NCBI GenBank assembly: GCA_905478035.1
Contig: CAJQGX010000020.1
Coordinates: 1 to 64,000, forward strand
From: an uncultured SAR86 cluster bacterium
GTDB lineage: Bacteria > Pseudomonadota > Gammaproteobacteria > Magnimaribacterales > D2472
Length of the DNA: 64,000 nucleotides
Direction: 5' to 3'
Each line of letters starts with the position of its first letter. Within the stretch, counting starts at the first letter, position 1. The position numbers and the translations under genes are program-made. The notes below the pieces were generated by a model. That model worked only from the letters and a program-made list of their open reading frames with translations. It did not search any database and was not told the origin of the DNA. Positions 25,276 through 34,918 of the stretch are shown piece by piece.

Positions 25276-27465
25276 TTATTTATCATTAATGTCCCTTACG
25301 CAGCTGGCAGTAAATTTCTTGGATCGCACCTTAGACATAATTCTTTTAAGTTCATCAAGATTTTCAATATTTGCTTCTATAGAAAACTCAGAAAACTTTT
25401 TATCAACTGCTTTAGTATTGACTTGCTCAATATTCATTCCAGATTTAGCAAATATAGAAACAATATCTGATAAAACTCCTACTTTATTTTCTGTTGTAAT
25501 CTTAAGCAACACTAAGTACAAATGAGCTTTTTTAGAAGCTTCCCAGTATGCAGAAAAATATCTAGGGTCTTTATTAATATAAGGTGCTACCTGCTTGCAT
25601 CTCTGATGATGAACCACTATTCCTCTTTCTGTATCAGAGTGGGCAATTACAGGGTCTCCTTGAATTGGATGACAGCACTTTGCAAATACTACTGAAACTC
25701 CTTCAATATGATTGTCTATAATTGCAACAGTTCTTATTTCAGAAACTTCTTTTTCTTTTCTAATTTGTAATCCTGAATAAAAACGCTCAGCAACAATATT
25801 TCCAGTACGCTTACCCGATCCAAGATCAGTTAAGAGTTTATTTAATGTTGTTACGCCTATTGAATCGAGAACTCTTTTTAATGTACTTCCTCTGTAATCT
25901 TCTAAGGACTTTCCTGATCTTTTTAACTCTGATTCCAGCATTAATTTTCCAGCTTTTCTTGCAGAAGAATTCTTTTGATTTCTCAGTCTTGAGCGAATAC
26001 CACTTCTTGCCTTGCTTGTTACAACAAAGTTAAGCCAAGCAGGATCTGCGTCTACTGGATATTGAGATGTAATAATCTCTACTGTTTGTCCACTTTCAAG
26101 CTCGACATTTAGAGGGGCCTCCCTTCTATTTACCTTGCATCCAATTATGCTATTTCCAAGTCCAGTATGAACCTCATAAGCAAAATCAATAGGTGTTGCT
26201 CCAGTTTTAATTGCATACACATGACCTTTAGGTGAAAACAAATAAACCTCATTAGGTTCTAAGTCTTTTTTGATTGATTCAGCAAATTCAATTGAGCTAG
26301 TAGATTTTTTTTGAAGATCAATTAAGCCTGACAGCCACTTACTTGCTCGTAATTCTGGTCCTCTTTTGCCATCATTGGTTTTATAGCTCCAATGAGCAGC
26401 TATCCCCATATTAGCAGTAGCCCACATACTTCTTGTTTGTATTTGAACTTCTATTGGGAAAGCATTTAAGGCTAATAAACTTGTATGGAGAGCTTGATAA
26501 CCATTTATTTTGGGTATGGCTATGTAGTCCTTAAATTTATTTTCAATTGGTGAAAAATAATTATGAATAATGCCTAGAGCTCTGTAGCAGTCATCTACAT
26601 TATCAACAAGAATCCTGAACCCATAAACATCTAAAATTTCAGAAAATGGTTTATGTTTTTTCTTAATCTTATTATAAATACTGTAAATATTTTTTTCTCG
26701 TCCTTTAACAGCTGCATTCTCTATGTCATTTGATTTCAAATGACTCTTAAGTTCTTTCCTTATTTTTTCAACAATCTTTTTCCTGCCCCCACTTGAACTA
26801 TCTATAGCATTCTCAAGCATTTTAGCCCTCATTGGATGAATACATCTGAATGAAAGATCTTCTAATTCTGCTCTTAAATCCTGCATTCCAATTCTTAATG
26901 CTAGTGGGCCATAAACCTCTAATGTTTCTCTTGCTTTTTGAATTTGCTTGAACCTTGGAACGTGCTCAATTGTTCTCATGTTATGAAGGCGATCACATAA
27001 TTTTACTAGAATGACTCTGACATCATTAGCCATTGCTAAGGCCATCTTTTGCAGATTATTTGCATTTCGCTCTGCTTTGTTTTGCATATCTAAATTACTT
27101 AATTTACTAACGCCATCAACAATATTTGCAACATCTTCTCCAAAATATTTGGATAAATTATTTTTTTGTATATTGCAGTCCTCTAATACATCATGCATGA
27201 GAGCTGCACATATTGAATCTGGTCCAACTTTTAGACCTAGCATTATTTTTGATACTTCTATCGGATGTGAAATGTAATCTGAGCCGTCTTTCCTCTTTTG
27301 GCCCTGGTGTGCATAAAACGCAAATGTATATGCCTTCTGAACTTTTTTGATATCTTTATAGGAAAGATAGGATTTGGCTTCTTTAAACATAGATACAGGA
27401 AGTTTAATAACTTCTGTATCTGTAAAATTTATTAATGCGTTGTTGGGTAGAGCTGTTTCAGTCAA
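25276..27465 (-). CDS. spoT: Bifunctional (p)ppGpp synthetase/hydrolase
   Basis: Makes and degrades the stringent-response alarmone. 729 residues. The HD hydrolase domain has intact ligands (His53, His67, and His91-Asp92 in MHDVLED). The synthetase domain has YGFRILVDNVDDCYRALG and DYIAIPKINGYQALHT. These are followed by TGS (VYLFSPKGHVYAIKTGATPIDFAYEVH) and a C-terminal ACT domain. Both activities look intact, so this could be the organism's only Rel enzyme. It is last in yicC-gmk-rpoZ-spoT, the arrangement of E. coli gmk-rpoZ-spoT. Confidence 0.95.
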   Translation of the reverse strand: MTETALPNNALINFTDTEVIKLPVSMFKEAKSYLSYKDIKKVQKAYTFAFYAHQGQKRKDGSDYISHPIEVSKIMLGLKVGPDSICAALMHDVLEDCNIQKNNLSKYFGEDVANIVDGVSKLSNLDMQNKAERNANNLQKMALAMANDVRVILVKLCDRLHNMRTIEHVPRFKQIQKARETLEVYGPLALRIGMQDLRAELEDLSFRCIHPMRAKMLENAIDSSSGGRKKIVEKIRKELKSHLKSNDIENAAVKGREKNIYSIYNKIKKKHKPFSEILDVYGFRILVDNVDDCYRALGIIHNYFSPIENKFKDYIAIPKINGYQALHTSLLALNAFPIEVQIQTRSMWATANMGIAAHWSYKTNDGKRGPELRASKWLSGLIDLQKKSTSSIEFAESIKKDLEPNEVYLFSPKGHVYAIKTGATPIDFAYEVHTGLGNSIIGCKVNRREAPLNVELESGQTVEIITSQYPVDADPAWLNFVVTSKARSGIRSRLRNQKNSSARKAGKLMLESELKRSGKSLEDYRGSTLKRVLDSIGVTTLNKLLTDLGSGKRTGNIVAERFYSGLQIRKEKEVSEIRTVAIIDNHIEGVSVVFAKCCHPIQGDPVIAHSDTERGIVVHHQRCKQVAPYINKDPRYFSAYWEASKKAHLYLVLLKITTENKVGVLSDIVSIFAKSGMNIEQVNTKAVDKKFSEFSIEANIENLDELKRIMSKVRSKKFTASCVRDINDK

Positions 27466-27483
27466 ATTAGCCCTCCAAATTAT

Positions 27484-27753
27484 TTAACCAGTTGTTTCTG
27501 TTTCTTCATTTCCTGGTGTTGAAAATTCATCAAGCAATAGATCTTCTTCTAAGGTTCTATCTAAAGTCTCTTTATCTAGAAGCCCTGCTTCAATCTCTCT
27601 TAATGCAACAAGAGTTGGCTTATCATTATCCCATTCAACAAGAGGGTCTCTACTTGTAGTTGCAAGCTGTCTAGCTCTTTTAGAGGCCATAATTATTAAA
27701 TCAAACCTACTTGGTATTATTTGTAAACAATCCTCTACTGTAATTCTAGCCAT
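27484..27753 (-). CDS. rpoZ: RNA polymerase omega subunit
   Basis: 89 residues starting [30 protein letters not shown], the omega signature, with an acidic C-terminus. Omega helps assemble RNA polymerase and contributes to a ppGpp site, in keeping with its place directly upstream of spoT. Confidence 0.96.
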   Translation of the reverse strand: MARITVEDCLQIIPSRFDLIIMASKRARQLATTSRDPLVEWDNDKPTLVALREIEAGLLDKETLDRTLEEDLLLDEFSTPGNEETETTG

Positions 27754-27795
27754 ATTATTTCTCCTGGGTCGTGTATTCTAATTGGTATTTACCCA

Positions 27796-28416
27796 TTAAG
27801 ACAGTAAATTTTGTAAGATCTTTGCACTTTTTTCATTTTCAGACTCAGCATAATCATTGTTATAGATTATAGATAAGAGGTTATTTAATGCATCCTCAAA
27901 AGCATCATTAAGAACTCTATAATCAAAATCTTTTGCATATGTTAATTCATTTTTAGCATTTTCTAGCCTTCTTTGTATAACGTCATTGGAATCTAAACCT
28001 CTTGTATTTAACCTATTTTGAAGTTCTTTTATGCTTGGAGGTATTATAAAAATTGATGTGCTATCAATGCCTGCGTCTTTAATCTGCATAAATCCTTGAA
28101 CATCTATATCAAGGATAATATTAATGCCCTTCTCTATCCTTTCATTTATATAAGACCTCAGAGTTCCGTATTGGTGATGATAATGAACAGTCGCGTGCTC
28201 CACGAATTCATTTTTTAATTTTAATGAATCGAACTCCTCATCAGAAATAAAAAAATAGTCTTTACCATTTTCTTCGCCATGTCTTGGCTCTCTAGTTGTT
28301 GCAGATATTGAAAGCTCAATATTCTCATTAGAGTCTATAATAGACTTAATTAAAGAAGACTTGCCAGCACCTGATGGTGCGGAGATTACAATTAGTTTTC
28401 CTTTTTGATTATTCAA
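27796..28416 (-). CDS. gmk: Guanylate kinase
   Basis: Phosphorylates GMP to GDP. 206 residues: P-loop APSGAGKSSLI (13-23), the GMP-binding ATTREPRHGEENGKDYFF region, and DIDVQG. Starts eight bases inside yicC and precedes rpoZ. Confidence 0.96.
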   Translation of the reverse strand: MNNQKGKLIVISAPSGAGKSSLIKSIIDSNENIELSISATTREPRHGEENGKDYFFISDEEFDSLKLKNEFVEHATVHYHHQYGTLRSYINERIEKGINIILDIDVQGFMQIKDAGIDSTSIFIIPPSIKELQNRLNTRGLDSNDVIQRRLENAKNELTYAKDFDYRVLNDAFEDALNNLLSIIYNNDYAESENEKSAKILQNLLS

Positions 28417-29260
28417 TATTCTGTGCCTGTTCCCTCATTTCCTCAACTGAAAGTTTCATGTCTAATGCCAATTCTTTATATGATGGCTCATCAAGCTTTA
28501 CTGATAATGTACTTGTTTCTCTAAATAGCTCTTGAAGAACAAAATCAATTTTCTTACCACTGGTTTTTTTTGATGTTAGCTCTTCTTTTAATGAATTAGA
28601 GTGGAAATTTATTCTTTCAACTTCCTCGGCAACATCATGTTTCAAAACAAGCAAAGCAACCTCTTGCTCTAATCTACTTTTATCAAGGCTTAAAGACAAC
28701 TTAGCAATTTTATTTATTAAATTGTCATATCTTTTCTTTACAAGCTTTCTATTTACAGTTGAAAGCTTTAAAGCATTCTTTTCAATAAGATTTATTTTCT
28801 TAAGAAACAGTTTTTCAATTTTTGATCCTTCTATAATCCTATCATCAAGGAGATTATTTAAAGATTCTGTAAATACTTTCTTAACTAAACTAAGTTTGAT
28901 ATTTGTTTTTTGTTCAACGCCAATTATTCCAGGCATATCTTTAATATCTTTAAAGCTTAGATTCTCAGACTTTATGTCTTTGATATCCTTTATTGTTTTT
29001 AATAGATTATTGAGTGATGCGCGATTTACAGTATATTTATTCTCTATTGGAAATTTTAATTTGAATCTCACATCGACACTTCCACGTTGCATTTTCTTTG
29101 ATGCTAAATCTCTTACATACACATCAAGCTCACTATTTAAGTCATTTGGTTTTGTAGAGATTTCAAGAAATCTATGATTTACAGTCTTAATTTCACAATA
29201 AATCTCAACCTTTTTATCTAAGTAGCTTGAAGATCCAAACCCTGTCATGCTTTTTGTCAT
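28409..29260 (-). CDS. yicC: YicC-family endoribonuclease
   Basis: 283 residues. N-terminal SMTGFGSS, EIKTVNHRFLEI and RGSVDVRFKL, and C-terminal domain (DUF1732) with GKKIDFVLQELFRETSTLSVK and EEMREQAQNIE. E. coli YicC acts in RNA decay as a metal-dependent endoribonuclease. In many gammaproteobacteria it is next to rph; here it begins the gmk-rpoZ-spoT unit. Confidence 0.93.
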   Translation of the reverse strand: MTKSMTGFGSSSYLDKKVEIYCEIKTVNHRFLEISTKPNDLNSELDVYVRDLASKKMQRGSVDVRFKLKFPIENKYTVNRASLNNLLKTIKDIKDIKSENLSFKDIKDMPGIIGVEQKTNIKLSLVKKVFTESLNNLLDDRIIEGSKIEKLFLKKINLIEKNALKLSTVNRKLVKKRYDNLINKIAKLSLSLDKSRLEQEVALLVLKHDVAEEVERINFHSNSLKEELTSKKTSGKKIDFVLQELFRETSTLSVKLDEPSYKELALDMKLSVEEMREQAQNIE

Positions 29261-29297
29261 AGTTTATTGTATTTCGCTTAAGTATTTTGTTCTAGGC

Positions 29298-29975
29298 TTA
29301 AAAATCAAATGAAAAGCCTAATTCTTTTAATTTTATGTTTGAGATGCATCTTTTCGATGAATCCATGGTTATATCTTCTGAGCAATGAATGATATTATTT
29401 TTTGTCTCAATTATAGGAGTGGGTTTATTGATAAGAAAATCTATTATTTTTGCTGCGCTGTTTCTGTTGAGCCTATTAAAAGAATGTTTTTTAGAGGTAT
29501 CAGAATAAAGTCCTGAAAACCTTAAAATAGTTAGTTTAGCTTTATAACAATCCCTTAGAGATGACTCATAATCTTTTATTATCTTTCCTCTGAAATCACC
29601 TGGAATGGGCTCTGTATCTTCTGTTAAGTTGCCAGTTTGATCTTCGCCAAATACACGAGTTGATGATATTGCAATAATATTGTTATAAGTAATAAATTTA
29701 AGTGCATCATTAATATTTTTTATAGATGTTAAAAAACCATCTACATAACCACTTTCTGACATTTCACTTGGCTTAGGTATCACAATTACAAAATCAAAAT
29801 TAATATCTTTAATAGGAAATGGCTTAGATAAAAGCCAATCCCAAGAAAAATGATTCACACCCTCTTCTTTAACTATGCCTCTGCTTAAGGCATAAATATT
29901 AATATCTTGATTACAATGCGCTCTTAATCTTCGACCAATATCACCGTAGCCTATTATTAGGATATTTTTCTTCAC
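29298..29975 (-). CDS. YeeZ-like NAD(P)-binding epimerase/dehydratase family protein
   Basis: 225 residues with an N-terminal dinucleotide-binding motif IIGYGDIGRRL, an SSTRVFGEDQTGNLTEDTEP segment like extended SDRs, and RFSGLYS. It lacks a clear YxxxK catalytic pair (KDYESSLR is the nearest), so enzymatic activity is uncertain. It stands alone between yicC and hppA on the minus strand. Confidence 0.75.
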   Translation of the reverse strand: MKKNILIIGYGDIGRRLRAHCNQDINIYALSRGIVKEEGVNHFSWDWLLSKPFPIKDINFDFVIVIPKPSEMSESGYVDGFLTSIKNINDALKFITYNNIIAISSTRVFGEDQTGNLTEDTEPIPGDFRGKIIKDYESSLRDCYKAKLTILRFSGLYSDTSKKHSFNRLNRNSAAKIIDFLINKPTPIIETKNNIIHCSEDITMDSSKRCISNIKLKELGFSFDF

Positions 29976-29989
29976 GATTTAATTTAACA

Positions 29990-30019
29990 TATGATCCAGA
30001 GAATTAACCCTGGATCATA
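29990..30019 (-). terminator. Stem-loop downstream of hppA
   Basis: A perfect 10-base-pair inverted repeat (TATGATCCAG, ten-base loop, CTGGATCATA) begins 18 bases after the hppA stop. On the minus strand it is followed by an AT-rich but interrupted T tract, so it probably ends hppA transcription, possibly imperfectly. Confidence 0.6.
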
Positions 30020-30036
30020 AGAATTTGAAAGTACTT

Positions 30037-32019
30037 TTATATACTTAAAAGAGGAGCTATAACTAAACTGACAATAGCCATAACATTAATTAATATGTTC
30101 ATTGCTGGACCAGAGGTATCCTTAAAAGGATCTCCTACAGTATCTCCAACAACAACAGCAGCATGAGTATCTGAACCCTTGCCACCAAGATTTCCTTTTT
30201 CAACATATTTCTTAGCGTTATCCCATGCCCCACCAGCGTTTGCCATCATTAAGGCCAAAGATACACACCCCAGAAGACCACCAGCAAGCATTCCACCAAG
30301 AGCTTCGGCGCCAAGGACAAAACCAACTAATGCAGGCATACCTACAGCAATAACCCCAGGAAGTAACATTTTCTTTAAAGAAGCCTGAGTTGCTATTTCA
30401 ACACATTTTTCAGAATCTGGATCTGCGGTTCCTTCCATCAATCCATCAATTTCTTTAAATTGTCTTCTTATTTCATTAATCATTTCGAATGCTGCATCAC
30501 CAACGGCTTTCATTGTGATAGATGCAATAGCAAATGGGATACAGCCGCCAATAAACATTCCAACAAGAACAATTGGTTTTGTAAGTGCTAAAGAGAAGTC
30601 TGGGTTATTTAAAGATACAACAGCAGAGAAGGCTGAAATAATTGCAAGCGCAGCCAAAGCAGCAGCACCAATAGCAAAACCTTTACCAATTGCTGCAGTA
30701 GTATTACCCAGCTCATCTAATGAGTCTGTAATATCTCTAACTTCCTTACCCATCCCTGACATTTCTGCAATTCCACCTGCATTGTCTGCAACAGGTCCAT
30801 ATGCATCAATTGCCATAGTGATACCAACTGTCGACAACATTCCAACAGCTGCAATACCTACACCGTAAACACCTGAAAGCCCTGTAGAAACAAAAATTAT
30901 TGAGGCAAGAATCACGATAGGAATAACAACAGATTCCATTCCTACTGCAAGACCAGAAATCATAACTGTAGCTGAACCAGTCTCTCCTGACTCTGCAATA
31001 CTTCTAACAGGTTTGTTTTCAGAATCTGTATAGTATTCAGTTATTAAGCCGATTAAAACTCCACCAACAGCACCAGCGATAACACACCACCAAACTGCAG
31101 TTGATACACCAGGAAGTGAATCAATTAGAACCCATGCAAAGCCCACAAATATAACTGGTGCTAGCATTGTTCCTGATCTTAAAGCACTTGCAGGCGCTTT
31201 TGCTGATTGAAGTTTCACTATTATGATTCCTATGATTGAGGCAATTAATCCAACAGAGGCAAGCAATAAAGGAAGCATCATCATATCTTGAGATCCCAAG
31301 GTGTATGCAATAGCAATAGATGCAATCATAGAACCGCAATATGATTCAAAGATATCAGAGCCCATTCCAGCTACATCACCAACATTGTCTCCAACATTAT
31401 CAGCAATAACACCAGGGTTTCTTGGATCATCTTCAGGAATACCAGCCTCAATTTTGCCAACTAAATCAGCACCAACATCAGCACTTTTTGTGAAGATGCC
31501 TCCACCAACTCTTGAGAATAAAGCAACAACAGATGCTCCCATTCCAAAACCTTCTAATGCATGAACATGTCCATCGCTAAAAAAGAAATATAATCCACCA
31601 AGGCCAATTAGACCAAGAGATGCTACGCAAAGCCCCATTACCGAACCACCATAAAATGAAACTGATAAAGCTGCGGGAGCGCCATCTTGCTGAGCAGCAG
31701 TTGCTGTTCTAACATTTGCTTTAGTGGCGGCATACATGCCTATGAAACCAGCTAAAGAGGAAGCTGCCGCACCAGTAATAACTGCAATTGCAGAATGAAC
31801 ACCCAAAGCTATGTAAACCAATACAACTAAAACAGCCATAAAAGCTAATAGATACTTATATTCAGTTTTCATAAACGCTAGTGCGCCATTGTGGATTTGA
31901 TCACCAATTTTTTTGACTTTATCTTGGCCATCTGGATATTTCATTACTAGTCTGTAAACTACAAGTGCAGCTACCATGCCGACCAAACCTAGTAATGGTG
32001 GAATTAATAAAACATTCAT
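30037..32019 (-). CDS. hppA: K+-dependent membrane-bound pyrophosphatase
   Basis: Couples hydrolysis of cytoplasmic PPi to export of Na+ and/or H+. 660 residues, about 16 membrane segments. Pyrophosphate-binding motifs are DVGADLVGK (181-189) and DNVGDNVGD (207-215). In [10 protein letters not shown] (438-447) residue 442 is Ala, where K+-independent enzymes have Lys, so this is the K+-dependent type. Glu225 in SDIFESY sits where Na+-transporting relatives carry their gate glutamate. A strong AGGGG ribosome-binding site precedes the ATG. Which ion is pumped cannot be settled from sequence alone. Confidence 0.93.
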   Translation of the reverse strand: MNVLLIPPLLGLVGMVAALVVYRLVMKYPDGQDKVKKIGDQIHNGALAFMKTEYKYLLAFMAVLVVLVYIALGVHSAIAVITGAAASSLAGFIGMYAATKANVRTATAAQQDGAPAALSVSFYGGSVMGLCVASLGLIGLGGLYFFFSDGHVHALEGFGMGASVVALFSRVGGGIFTKSADVGADLVGKIEAGIPEDDPRNPGVIADNVGDNVGDVAGMGSDIFESYCGSMIASIAIAYTLGSQDMMMLPLLLASVGLIASIIGIIIVKLQSAKAPASALRSGTMLAPVIFVGFAWVLIDSLPGVSTAVWWCVIAGAVGGVLIGLITEYYTDSENKPVRSIAESGETGSATVMISGLAVGMESVVIPIVILASIIFVSTGLSGVYGVGIAAVGMLSTVGITMAIDAYGPVADNAGGIAEMSGMGKEVRDITDSLDELGNTTAAIGKGFAIGAAALAALAIISAFSAVVSLNNPDFSLALTKPIVLVGMFIGGCIPFAIASITMKAVGDAAFEMINEIRRQFKEIDGLMEGTADPDSEKCVEIATQASLKKMLLPGVIAVGMPALVGFVLGAEALGGMLAGGLLGCVSLALMMANAGGAWDNAKKYVEKGNLGGKGSDTHAAVVVGDTVGDPFKDTSGPAMNILINVMAIVSLVIAPLLSI

Positions 32020-32082
32020 ACGGAACCCCTTTTTTTAAAAAAGCATTCTATCAAATTATTGTAAAAAAGACCTATTTAAATA

Positions 32083-33333
32083 CTATTTATTGTAAATATT
32101 TTTATCAAGTAGGCCTTCAGAATTTGCCACAATACATGCAACTGCCGCATCGCCAGTAACATTTACAGATGTTCTTAACATGTCCAAGATTCTATCTACT
32201 GCTAATATTATTCCTATTGCTTCCAAAGGAAGGCCAAATTGTTGCAATATTATTACTAACGTTATGGTCCCAGCCGAAGGAACTGCAGCAGTTCCAATCG
32301 AGGTTACAACAGCCAAAATAACAACCTGAATATATTGAATAAGAGATAGATCAATTCCAGACATTTGAGCAATAAATACTGTAGCCATCCCCTGCATAAT
32401 TGCAGTTCCATCCATATTTATGGTTGCTCCAACTGGTATAACGAATGATGCAACATTTTTATTAACGCCAAGATTATCCTGAACTGTTTTTAGGGTTACA
32501 GGAATAGTTGCTGCGCTTGATGATGTTGAAAAAGCAAAAATAGCCACTTCTCTCATTTTTTTATAAAAAGTTGTTAGGCTTAGATTTGTAAATATTTTAA
32601 GAATTAAAGAATAAGTGACAACCGCATGAATAAATAAGACTGCTATTAATAAAGCAACATATTTAAAAGCTTCTTGGAAAATATCTAACCCATCAGCAAT
32701 GACAAACTTTCCTATTAAACAAAATACACCAATAGGTGCGAATGCAATAATCATTATTACAAGCTGCATGAAAACAGTATTAAGCTTTTCAAAAGACTCA
32801 CTAAAATTATTAGTTAAATGATTTGTTTTATTTAAAGCTAGGCCAAATAAAATACTAAAAAATACAACAGCAAGCATTTGGTTGTTAGCCATGGCCTCAA
32901 TAATATTTGAAGGGAAAATATCAAGAACAGTCTCATAGATGCCTTGACCCTGAGGCAGTTTTTCTGGAGGCGCTATATTAGAAGAATATCCAGATCCAGG
33001 TTTAAAAATAGAACCTACAATTAAAGATAGAGAAACTGCAATTGCAGTAGTAGATAAATACAAGGCAACAGTCTTAAAAGTTATATTCCCAAGACTAGTC
33101 ATATTTGTTAATGATGAAATTCCTGAAACAAGTGAAAAGAAGACCAAGGGAACAATAAGAAGTTTCAGTAAATTCACAAATATAGAGCTGCCTAAATTAA
33201 ATATATAAGTTTCTATAAATTGTTTAATCCCAGATGGAAGAAAATTTGTATAAAAAAGAATTGCGCCAACTACAAAACCTATAAACATTCCAAGAAGAAT
33301 ATTTCTTGTTAAATTCTTAGGCGCGTCAATCAT
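32083..33333 (-). CDS. Dicarboxylate/amino acid:cation symporter (DAACS family)
   Basis: 416 residues with multiple membrane segments and the family hairpin and substrate motifs SSSAATIPVTL, INMDGTAIMQG and GTAAVPSAGTITL. Such carriers take up glutamate, aspartate or C4-dicarboxylates with Na+ or H+. Substrate is not decided by sequence. The ATG overlaps the rubredoxin stop by one base. Confidence 0.9.
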   Translation of the reverse strand: MIDAPKNLTRNILLGMFIGFVVGAILFYTNFLPSGIKQFIETYIFNLGSSIFVNLLKLLIVPLVFFSLVSGISSLTNMTSLGNITFKTVALYLSTTAIAVSLSLIVGSIFKPGSGYSSNIAPPEKLPQGQGIYETVLDIFPSNIIEAMANNQMLAVVFFSILFGLALNKTNHLTNNFSESFEKLNTVFMQLVIMIIAFAPIGVFCLIGKFVIADGLDIFQEAFKYVALLIAVLFIHAVVTYSLILKIFTNLSLTTFYKKMREVAIFAFSTSSSAATIPVTLKTVQDNLGVNKNVASFVIPVGATINMDGTAIMQGMATVFIAQMSGIDLSLIQYIQVVILAVVTSIGTAAVPSAGTITLVIILQQFGLPLEAIGIILAVDRILDMLRTSVNVTGDAAVACIVANSEGLLDKNIYNK

Positions 33334-33503
33334 TAGATTTCTATCATATCAAAATCTTCCTTCCCAACACCACATTCTGGACATAACCAATCATCAGGCA
33401 CATCATCCCAAGCTGTTCCTGGCTCTATTCCATCATCCGGCCAACCTAATTCTTCATCATAAATTAAGCCACACACTATGCATTCCCACTTTTTAAATTC
33501 CAT
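33333..33503 (-). CDS. Rubredoxin
   Basis: A 56-residue protein: MEFKKWECIVCGLIYDEE at the N-terminus and DDWLCPECGVGKEDF near the end. The iron is held by Cys8, Cys11, Cys41 and Cys44 (two CxxC pairs). The core GWPDDGIEPGTAWDDVP is typical. Rubredoxins pass electrons to alkane hydroxylases or oxygen/peroxide-reducing enzymes; no such partner is adjacent. A rubredoxin beside ubiC-ubiA also occurs in pseudomonads. Confidence 0.95.
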   Translation of the reverse strand: MEFKKWECIVCGLIYDEELGWPDDGIEPGTAWDDVPDDWLCPECGVGKEDFDMIEI

Positions 33504-33545
33504 AATTTGTTAAATGTTATAAATATTAATAAAAAAACTTGCGAG

Positions 33546-33551
33546 TATAAT
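33546..33551 (+). promoter_or_regulatory. Candidate -10 box for ubiC
   Basis: A perfect TATAAT lies 16 bases upstream of the ubiC ATG in the 64-base region shared with the divergent rubredoxin gene. No good -35 hexamer is seen at the proper spacing. Confidence 0.4.
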
Positions 33552-33567
33552 ATCAGAATTATAAAAC

Positions 33568-34071
33568 ATGACTATGCAGCTTAAACAAATTTCATCATGG
33601 AAAACATTTGATAGCATCCATAAGGATGTGAAGGATGAATACGTTAAGTCTTGGCTTCTTGAAAAAGGTCCAATTACAAACAGAATAAGTATTAATAATA
33701 GTTTTAATCTAGAGTTATTGAGCGATGCTATTTCAAATGTTCTAGAGCAAGATCAATTATTCCTTGGCTCCTTATCAAAAGAATTTAAAGTTAGAGAAGT
33801 CATTCTTCATGGAGATGGCATTCCAATGGTATTTGCTAGAACTATAATTCCCTTAATAACCATTCAGGATGGTTTAGCTGAATTGGGTGAATTGGGACAG
33901 AGACCTCTAGGAGATATTTTATTTGAAAAAAAAATATTTAAGAAAAAAGATTCTGTATATTCATCATTTGAATTTAAGAAAAATATTTTTTGGGGAAGAA
34001 AAATAAAATACTTAGTAAATAAACAACCATTCTCAGTAATGGAGGTTTTTCTTTTCAAGAATGAAGACTAA
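33568..34071 (+). CDS. ubiC: Chorismate lyase
   Basis: Converts chorismate to 4-hydroxybenzoate and pyruvate, the first step of ubiquinone synthesis. 167 residues with WLLEKGPITNRI, VREVILHGDGIPMVFARTIIPL and RPLGDILF. Overlaps ubiA by 11 bases. Together with the trp genes it marks two separate uses of chorismate in this window. Confidence 0.93.
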   Translation: MTMQLKQISSWKTFDSIHKDVKDEYVKSWLLEKGPITNRISINNSFNLELLSDAISNVLEQDQLFLGSLSKEFKVREVILHGDGIPMVFARTIIPLITIQDGLAELGELGQRPLGDILFEKKIFKKKDSVYSSFEFKKNIFWGRKIKYLVNKQPFSVMEVFLFKNED

Positions 34072-34915
34072 AATAATAAGCTACATCAGACTTGCTAGGC
34101 TTGATAAGCCAATTGGTATTTATCTTTTATTATGGCCTGCATTGCTTGGTCTTCTGCTTGGAACGATTGCTGAGGGATATATTGATTTTGAAAATATACT
34201 TATTGTTGTAATTGGTTCAGTCTTAGTAAGATCATGTGGCTGTGTTATAAATGATATCAGCGACCACGACTTTGACAGGTTAGTAGAAAGAACAAAAAAT
34301 AGACCACTTGCATCACGAGAAATTTCAGTGAAAGGTGCATGGATCTTTTTTTCTTTTTTATCTTTGGCCTCACTAAGCTTACTCTTGATCACTCCCCCGC
34401 TAACTATAAAACTAGCATTATTCTTTTCACTTCTAATTCTTTTTTATCCATTGGCTAAGAGATTTTTAAAAGCTCCTCAACTTATCCTTGGTATAACATT
34501 TGGTTCGAGCTCATTAATATCGTATTCGCTTCAATCTGCATCATATACACCATCAATAATTGTTTTATATTTTGGTCTTATAGCCTGGATAGTTAGCTTC
34601 GATACTTTCTATGCTCTTGAGGACATTGATGATGATAGGAAGATTGGTATTAACTCTACTCCTCTTTTGTGGGGTGAAAAGGCCACAACGATTGCTAACT
34701 TTTTACATATAATTTTTTTATTTACCCTTTCACTAATTGCATACATAAATTCATTTTCTATATTTTTCTTATTTACAATGTTTTGCTTAATAGCACTTTT
34801 TTATTTCCAAAATCAGTTAGTTAAAGAAAAAAGGTTTTTAGAAGCTTTCAAATTAAATAACTATGTCGGCATGGTTGCGGTTTTCAGTTTTACTTTAGAA
34901 ATATTTTTTTTATAA
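34061..34915 (+). CDS. ubiA: 4-hydroxybenzoate polyprenyltransferase
   Basis: Membrane prenyltransferase that attaches the isoprenoid tail to 4-hydroxybenzoate. 284 residues, about nine membrane helices, with the two Asp-rich motifs NDISDHDFD and ALEDIDDDRKIG that bind Mg2+-diphosphate. Typical GIYLLLWPALLGL start and NRPLASREIS. Confidence 0.95.
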   Translation: MKTKIISYIRLARLDKPIGIYLLLWPALLGLLLGTIAEGYIDFENILIVVIGSVLVRSCGCVINDISDHDFDRLVERTKNRPLASREISVKGAWIFFSFLSLASLSLLLITPPLTIKLALFFSLLILFYPLAKRFLKAPQLILGITFGSSSLISYSLQSASYTPSIIVLYFGLIAWIVSFDTFYALEDIDDDRKIGINSTPLLWGEKATTIANFLHIIFLFTLSLIAYINSFSIFFLFTMFCLIALFYFQNQLVKEKRFLEAFKLNNYVGMVAVFSFTLEIFFL

Positions 34916-34918
34916 AAG

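Noticed and set aside
28722-29177. A 151-codon open frame on the plus strand
   Set aside because: It is antisense to yicC, hydrophobic because of reversed Lys/Asn codons, and resembles no family.
30515-30868. A 117-codon open frame on the plus strand inside hppA
   Set aside because: Its Ala/Pro-rich sequence is the mirror of the hppA membrane helices; no ribosome site or family match.
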